Assembly: GCF_964199755.1 (NCBI RefSeq)
Contig: NC_133910.1
Location: 11,540,711-11,604,710, forward strand
Direction: 5' to 3'
DNA length: 64,000 bases
Source of the DNA: Larus michahellis
Lineage: Eukaryota; Chordata; Aves; Charadriiformes; Laridae
The position numbers and the translations under genes were made by a program. Shown here piece by piece: positions 38,501 to 47,500 of this stretch (the stretch's first letter is position 1; every line of letters starts with the position of its first letter). Under the pieces are notes generated by a model that was given only the letters and a program-made list of their open reading frames with translations, did no database searches and was not told where the DNA came from.

Positions 38501-41500
38501 GACACCAGGTTAATAAAGCAAGAGCAGATCTCCAGTCTTGTTTAATTAAAAAAAGCAAACTGCAATCCGAAGTCTTTGATGTGTTTTTTTTGTTCCACTT
38601 CATTTTTGACCTAGCCCAAGCCATCTAATTGAGATTTTAAGACCCAGACTTTCATCTGGAGAGAAACTAAAGGAATTCCCAAAGCTGGATATACTCATGG
38701 ACAGGAGTGGGGAAAAACTCCTTCTCCAGCGTGAAGGAGAGAGGGGGAAAAAAAAATGGCTTTGTTTCTTAAGCAGACATTAGTCAGGACAGTTTGGGAA
38801 TCAAAGTTCCCATTGTAATGAAAAACAATATAATCCCATTACTAAGCAAAGTGGCCAGGCTATTCACCGGCTGGTAATGGCTACCTGGGAAGGAGCTGCC
38901 TTTCAATGGAGCTTCATTCACAATAAACATGAAAGATGTCGAAGGAAGAGACCAAGACAAAACTTGCCTCATTCCCACCCTCAACAATGGCTGCTATGAA
39001 ATATTTTTTTTCTCCCTCCCCCCGCCCCAGTTGATGTTTTTTATATCCTCTGCCGGTGCGGATCCGCACGGCCCCATTGTCTGTGGGAGCGGGCTGCCCT
39101 GCGCGGCTCTCCCCGCTCCGCCCCGCTCCCTGCTCCTTCTCTTGGAGGAGTCTCGTGATGGGGTGACCAGGAAGGATGCGCTCCCAGCGGAGGATCCCCA
39201 GGGAATAACCTGTGCTGAGGCCGGCAAATGGTCCCACCGCCCACCCACGGTGCAGGGGCGAGCACCCCTGGGCAGGCCCTCAAGCAAGCGCCCACAGGGG
39301 AGACGGGTGTCCCTGTTAGACACCATTAAGTTACTCAGCTCTTCTTTTCCAGCGGCTGCGGCATTCCAGAGCACCCGCTGCAACTGCTCCCTGCTTCAAT
39401 TTTTCATTTGGAAACATGTTCCCTTTAAAAATGTTTTATTTTTTTAAGCCAGCAGAGGGAAAAGTTGGAATGTGGGGGAGATGAGGAATTCCCACCTCCC
39501 CGAGCCACCCGCCAGCCCAGCACTGCTGCTGCCCGAGGCCGCTCTCCCTTCCCCACCCCTTTTTTGGGGTAAATGCCCATTTTCTCCCACTCTGCCCACT
39601 CTTGCTGCCTGTGCAGGGCGAATTCCCGCTGCCGTGCTCCCGGGAGCTCTGGCACACATGCAGTGCCGGTGTCACCGTCTCACTAAGCAATGATGAACTA
39701 TTATTTTTTTTTTTTTCCCCTTTTTCCCCTCAAACCAAGTTTTGGCTAAACACCGCGCTGCCCGAGAGCCAAATATGGAAAACTCCCACCAGGGACACGC
39801 GTGACCCCACCATCCCACTCTTCTAATCCTGAACATTAAACTTGAGATTAGGATCTGAACAGCCACCGAGAGTTTAAACAAGCTATATTTAGCCCTGATA
39901 TTTATAAACGGGAGGAGAGGGGGTTTTGCAGAGCACACGGGTGCCCCTGCGGCACAAACCCTCCCCAAAGGCAGAGCAAATGGCGCCGGGGATGTCTCGG
40001 TGAGACGGTGAGCGGGCAAAGATGGCAACGGCCAAACAGCGACGGATCCAGCTCCTCAGAGCCACAAAGCTGCTGGTTTCTCTTTGCAAGCAAAGCAAAG
40101 CTCCCAAAAATAGTTATTAGCAACGAAAATAGTTATTAACAACAAAAAACCTCGCCCCCTTGGAAACTACGGCCCGAGGGACGTAAAGCACCTCCGAGCA
40201 GACGGGTATCTGCTCCCGGGATCTGTATCCTGGGATTTCTGTTGCTGCTGAGTTTAACCAAGGAAACGGCGAGGGAGGGAGGGAAGACTCTGCCTCCGAC
40301 ACCTTTTGCCGGCAGAAATCCCTGTGTCAACATGACGCCCTCGCCGAGGGAGCGGGGACAATGGTGGCGGTTCTGCCCTCCGGCCGCAGCCCGCATTCCT
40401 GCCCCCCTCCCCTGGAAACCCCCCTTTTGTGGGGAGCAGCAGGCCCTGTGAAAGGGCCGTCTGTCGCCCTGCCTTTTGACTTGGAGGTCTGTGTCTAACA
40501 TTTTAATAGGGGCTGGGGGCCGGGGAGAGGCCCCCCCTTCTCCCGGGTGCTCCCCCGCAGGGTCAGTCTCCCAGCCCGCCCCGAAGCCAGGGGCTCGACG
40601 GGCAGCGGGTGCGAGGCGGGAGCCGGCGGTGCTGCACATCCCGCTGTCGACAGCCACATTCCTCCACCTGCCCCGAGAGGAGCTATTCCATGGGTTAAGC
40701 GGCCGTCAGAGCCTTTGGGAGGCTCTTTTCCTGATCCCCTTGCGCAAGGATGCACCCGTGGGGCGGGAGTGCTGGGGACACGCTCTCCTCCACGGCTGCC
40801 CATCAACAGCAGACTGTTTCCGTCTTAAAATAAATCACTGCACGCTCACAAACACTCACCCCCCCCAGGCAGCGATGCCAGCGGGGAACATGTGGTCCTT
40901 GGGGTCCCCATCGCCCCGCTGACGCAGGTGCTGTCGGCTACAGGGACGCGGGACAGGGCAGTTGACAAAGTGAAGACCCTCTTTTGGTTGCTCCACTTGG
41001 GGACAGTCGTGGTGGCCACAGGTGGTATCACATCACGCCAGGAGGATGACGAGGAATCAGGAGGCAAGGCTCAGCCCTGCAGCCCTTGCGACAGCCTGGG
41101 ACTGATCCTGCCCAGCCCTGGAGGTCCAAGCAAAGCCTGGCACCGCCGCTCTCACCTGGCACCTCCATCTCACTTCAGACCAAGCCCAAAGCACCAGGTT
41201 CCCCAGCCCATCGGTGCTGCCGGCACCCAGCCCTCCCAGCCCACCACCACCCCCGCTTGCCTGCAGGGTGCCCCTTCTATTAAATAAGGGCAAAGTTATG
41301 GCATCATTAAAACTTAATAAATCCATTTCCCATATAAATACCATTAAATTCAGATTTTGGGGAAGGGAATTAGGGTGAAAACTTGTTAAAAGAAAATGAC
41401 TTCTGCACAAATAAATTTTTGCAACTTGACTGAGCGTGAAAGTTTCCCATTAAAATGCAACTCCGGTCCCTTTGCTGGAAATGTGCAAGAGCCTAATAAC

Positions 41501-44500
41501 CAGGGCCTAAACATTAACTGTTTAACTGACTTTTCCAATATTAACTCCAGGCTGCCGTGGGGGGAGGGGAGGACGTGATGGGTGAAAGCTTGAAGCGGAC
41601 TTAATTACTGCTGTGCGAGGGGAGCACACCCAGCCCTCGCACCGCTCACCTGCTCCCAACGGCCCTCCGCAGACAGAGGTGGGACACCGCCGGCCACGAG
41701 CAGGGATGAACCCCACTGCGTGTGGGGAGGATGCTGCTCCGTCCTGGGGCAGGGCTCCCCGCAGGACCCAGACGGATCCTTCCCCCTAAAGCCCGTGTGT
41801 AGGATTGAGTCGTGGTCCTGCTCCTGCACCTCTCACGCCGAGCACTGCGTTTACCGACAGGCACCTCCATCACCTAATTGACCTCCGTGAGCCGGGATGC
41901 GCCTGGCAGGTCGTGCTGCTCCAGCTCACACCAAGACAGGTTTTGATGTTCAGATAAGCAGCAGCACGTGGAGGGAAACCGAGGCACTGAGCAGACCTCA
42001 CTTGATGTACGTGGAAACCCTGACACCATCCTGTACTGCAAACCTCTGCCATGGGGCACTCGCCAACACGGGGAGGTGAGACGAGATCCACCAGACAGCT
42101 CCACCAGACACATGGTAGAGCTGTAGAGGGAGGCACTGCAATGGGTCCAGGCGCTGCCCTGCACCGGGGAAGGCAGAGTCCACACAAGGGCACACAAGTC
42201 TGAACGGGCACCGTCACACCTTGGCTAGATGGCCACCTGGAAGCAGCGCCGAGCTGCTCTACCAGCAAGACTCAGATTTCAAAGTAAAGACTGGGGTGTC
42301 CCCAGGTGGGCATCTCTAATTGTCCCTGGGCTCTCCAAGCAGGCAGATGTGAGCTGCCACGATCTGGTGCCACTAAGACCTAGTGGAGTGTTGCGAAGGC
42401 TTCCCAACATCACACATGATAGAATCACAGAAGGCTTTGGGTTGGAAGGGACCTTAAAGATCACCTAGCTCCAACCCTCCTGCCACAGGCAGGGACACCT
42501 CCCACTAGACCAGGCTGCTCAAAGCCCGATCCAGCCTGGCCTTGATGTGCCAAGAGAGTTGTGCTATGAAGTCCAAGCAGGGCTTCCTCAGCCCTTCAGA
42601 GCCCCGGCTCCGTGCCCCTTATCAGACCCCACTGACGCCGGCGGTGCCAAAGCCCTGACTCTCACGTCTCTGCTCCTGGATGCCTCTGAGCTCAGATATC
42701 CAAGAAACAAAAATGCAACACCCCCCCCCCCCCTCAACACCAGAGCAGCATTTCTACTGCTCATTCCACATCTTTGGCCAGCACGAGTAGCTGCAGCTTC
42801 ACCCCAGACCCAAGTGCGAGCACAGCCCCGGGCTGGTGAGTGCCCAACACAACGCCCATGGCCAGCAGCCCTCGGGATGGTGGTAACACTGACCTGCCAC
42901 TGCCAATTCCCATCAAGGCCAACCCCAAGGATGGAGCCCTTCCATGCATGGATGGACTGCGGAAGCTGGGATGCCTCTTCCCCACAGCAAATCCAGGCTC
43001 ACAAGGGCCCTGTGCAGCGGGGCGATGTCAGGGACCTGCAGAATTTTGGCACAGCCACTTCCAGGCGCTGGGGCTCGGTGCTTTATGCCAACGGCATGCC
43101 ATGAGATGAAAAGACCGTTTGGAAAGTATCTGGAATCACCCCAAACCTTCACCTCTCCAGCCTGATGGTCTCTCTAACCCTGGCCCCCAAAGCAAAGGGC
43201 TGCAGGAGGTCAGCCCCAGGCTGACCTGGGCAGTGGTGAACATGCAGCACAAGTGTCCTGCGGTGCTGCCCCATCCTCGGCAGCAGCAGGAACCTGCTGG
43301 ACACAAAGCCACGCACCTGCAGTGACGCAGACAGACCCCAACCACCTTTTTGGCCGCTGGGACGGAGGCGGGACTCAACCGAGACCCCATTGCAGATCTG
43401 TGTTCCTAAGGGGCGTTAAGTTGTATCCCAGAGGCTCTTCCACGCCGCAGCCCCAATACATGATCTAAAACCTTCACCTGGAGTTTGGCAACACGTTAAC
43501 TGTGGAGAAGTCTCCATCCAGAGCTTACCAGCTCTCGGTAACTGCACCTCGAGGCTACTCCCTCGTTAAACACACCGATGCTCTATAAATTTCACATTCC
43601 ACTCATGTACACATGCCGTTACCATTCGGGACACCTACCAACACGAGCAAAACGAGGGTCAGCACACCTCCAGGCCTGGAAAGAGCAGGTTAATTTCCAA
43701 ACAATGTTATTTTAAAACTTGCTAACTGCCTGCTGATTATGTTATCCAAGCCCTTAATTGGTGAATAGCTTGGCCTTGCAAGGACCAAGCATGTCTGCCT
43801 CATGCTACATACAATAAACCATAACAGCCTTGGAGGTGAGACCAGGGCGTGCAGATACAAAAGGATGTATTGTGGCTTCCAGCATGTAGGAAGACAGCAA
43901 GTCAGAGGTTTCGGTGGAATAAAACATACCCTGTGTGATGAAGCAAGCCACCTCCAGAAGCTGCCCATGGAGCAGAGCCCCGTGCACTGCACCACACCGC
44001 GGGATCACGCGTTTTAACAGCTGCAAGTACCTGGTGGGGAATAGCCCCTCTCATCTCAGGTGATGGCCACCACGAATACCTCATCCCCTCCGCATCCTGG
44101 GGAGCCCCCGAGCAAATTCATCTCAGCAGGCATCACCCCACCTCTCCTGCTCATCTCCGTACCGCAGGCACTGCTGAGGGACCTGCTGAGATATCTCCTC
44201 CTGAGCATGACCCGTGCTGGCCCCTGCCCAAACGCGGTGCAACCCTCTGGCCATCGCAAGTACCAAGCCAGGAGAAAAATCAAGCAAAAAAACCCTCAGC
44301 CCAACCAATAAAATCCCAAGGCAAGTTAGCGGGAGTCAGTGGGACCACCTGAGGCAACGGATGACCATCACGACACCTTGCAGAGAGGAGAGATGTAAAC
44401 AGAGATTCTTCTAGAAAAGCGCCAAAAAATCCCACTGCTGTCCTAGTGACCTCACCAGCTGGGCTTCTCAGCTAAGTTTCTCTTCCACTGGAATCCGCAA

Positions 44501-47500
44501 CAGGTGACGCTTTTGTATTTTTAATGTACCCTCTTACCCATTTCCACCTTGTTCTTTCCGAGAATGAGATCAGACTCGAAAGAGCCATCAAGAGTTCTCA
44601 ACATGGCTGAATCACCGCTCGGCTACTTCTTTAAGAGCTTCCTCTGGTTGATTGTTCAACACTCCACCCTCTTCCTCTCCAGCACGGAGACTGCATTTTT
44701 TCTTTGTTATTATTTCATGGAAATAACGCTGGGTTAAAGCACATGAGAAAAAGCAAACCAGAAGGAAACTTCCGCCCTTTACAATGAGATAACAATGACT
44801 GAGCAGTTGAATAACTCGAAGGGCGCAGAGAGCTGGAGGGCTCAGGTCACTCCTCTGTCTTCCTGGTTGTCTCCTGAAAGAGTTTTGAGCTAAAATAATC
44901 ATCTCGTCCCGCTACGGTCTCCCCTCTGAATGTTTCTTCTAAGGTTTCTGGCCCGCTGCCCGTGGAAGCTGGTAGTGGCAATGGGCACCAGCTCAGGAGC
45001 CATCGGCCCCAGCTGAACTACAACGCCGCGCTGATTCGTAAACAGAGGAAGTACTTTAGCAAACCGACTTTTCCCCCTTTTCAGCGCAAGCCTAGTGATT
45101 AATTTAACTTATTCTTTTCCTTTGCCGTCTCTTTGGCTTCTCCGGGCAAGAGTATGACAACCCAGGCGCAGCTCCTCTGACTCTAATGGTGAAAGGCTGG
45201 TGGAGCGGGGTTTGAAACTCAGCCCTCTTTCATGCCATCTGCTTTTAACTAGCGGAGCAAGGGAGGTCCTGGGAATAACCGTCACATGGCACAGCGATCT
45301 AAAATCAGCCCCACTCATTTGCAGGGATGCCAGGCAAAACTACGGTTATCCAACAGTCTAATTAGGAGCTATCCCTAGAAATCAAAACGACCTTTTGGAA
45401 AACCTTCTCATTTTGCCTGGGAAAATGCTTCAGTCAAAAGCGAGTGCCTTTTCTGGAAAGCCACAGCTCCCCAGCGCCGTGAAACCACACGTCAAACACC
45501 GCAGCAGCCGTCGCCTGCTGCTCCGAGCCCTCCGCAGCCCGGACCTTCTAAAGCTCCGGATCCGGTGCGAGTGTCCTGCGTGGGACGGAAACACCCCGCG
45601 CCTTCGGCTGGAGTCTGGGCACGATGCACCGAACTCCGCCGCTGCTCTTCCAGCACTGAAAGACCCAACCGCCCCTGCCAAGATGGAAAGCAGCTCCAAA
45701 GGCGGCTTAATTAGGCCGCTTCTGTCGCGAGCCCTCCAGCCGATCAAATGCTCCGTCCCCTCCATTCAATTAAAGCCCTGCATGCCCCGGACTGCCTGGC
45801 AAAGGGACAAGCAAGATAAGGCACCTGGAGTTTTACAAACTATCGCTGTAAAATAATAAAGGCGGAGAAAGCTCCTCGTCTCGCACCGGCGATTCCCTTT
45901 CCGTAACAGGGCTGATAACTCGGTTTTGGTGTTATCAGAGCCGTCTTCACGTAACCCAACTAACTCTCTCCCGCCACAAACGCCAGGACACTTGTCCGCT
46001 GGAGTAGCGTCTCCCTCGTACGCTATTTATTTCACTCCACTTTCTAATTGGATTTGTGGGGGCAGCACAATGGGGCTTTATGGCCAAACTTTGTTAAGTG
46101 CCAGGCCGAGCGGAGATGTGGCCAGCAGCCAAAATGGTGCATTTCACGCAGGCGCCAAAGGGCAGTGCCAAGCTTTTCTGCGTCTGGTATCTGTGTTCTT
46201 GGCTCTGCTTTGTTTAAGAAGCTTGGAAGCAAAACTCCTCGTAAAGAGATATTCAAACAAGTGAAAAACCAGGATTTTGCGAGCTGCTATCAGATACCTT
46301 GGAAAGTTGCACCTCCTCCAGTCTGGCAGTGCCTCTAATATCTGCCCCCATCGCTCACGGAGCGCACCCCGCACGGGACAAGCACTGTAACACACTGCGA
46401 GCACACCACACTTTGCTTTCCCGCAAAAAAATAACTCGCACACACTCGCGAAGCCATCCCGGCGGCTGCCGCCAAGAGAGAGACGGTTATTCACAGCTAG
46501 CAACGATGAAGTTCTTTAAAGTTAACTTTTTCTCTTAAAAAAAACCCACCCCGAGCCTACTTTGGAGGCTTCTCCTCCAAATAGAGCTCGCACACATCAG
46601 ATCTAATTAGATTCCATCACCATCTGCACACGAAATGTAAATCAGGAGTTGCAGAGACTTAAGAAAAAAAGGGAAGAATGACCACAAGGAAAAGGAGGGG
46701 TGTAAGGTTGGGGAGGGGGTGGAGGGTTGGGCATTCTGGGAAGCCATACATGATTAGTCACACAGCATTAATCTGCCTCCCTTAACAATAGCTGCCGAAT
46801 TTCGACCGAATCCCAGCTGTCGCTCTTTGAATGAAAGAAAACAAGATTTAGAGCGTCAAGCGTTGGTAAGGGCTTCTGTGCAAAAAAAAGTGGCGTGCAT
46901 TCATTAGTGGCTCACAAAGGGACCCAGCCTTTGTCCATTAAATTGCTCATGTGCCTGATTGATTTGCTGATTTATTTGCACCAAAGGGTTGGGGGGCTCA
47001 GCTTGGAGAAGGGGGCGGGAGGTGCCCAGCTACTGGGCAGAGTAACGGCACCCAGGCGGATTCGCAAAAAGCAACACACATTGTCAAGGGAAACTGCCAT
47101 TCAACAGGTTGGGATTGGAAATGCCTTCAGGTTCCTCCGCCGAGGACTTCCTATTTGGAAATTTGGGGTGGGTGGGAACGTCTCCCCGCCTGCTCTCGGC
47201 TCAGGCCACGTTCAACAGGCAGAGGGGAAATCTGGCCGGAAAACAGAGCCTTGCCCATTCACATTTCTTTTATGGAATAGTTTTAAAAAGGGAGCTGGAG
47301 TCTTATTCATTTCTCTTGGTTATTGTTCCCTGGGAGCCTGGAGTGAATCGGCCATCGCTGCGGTGGGTCGCTGGGTCCTTCAAAGAGTCCCAACGCTTTA
47401 CACATCCGTTTCCCCCACAATCGGCTTGGAGAAAGCTCCTGCCCGGGTGCCAGGTCCCACCAGGAATGCCGAGCTGGACCGCAGCTCGGCACCGGTGCCA

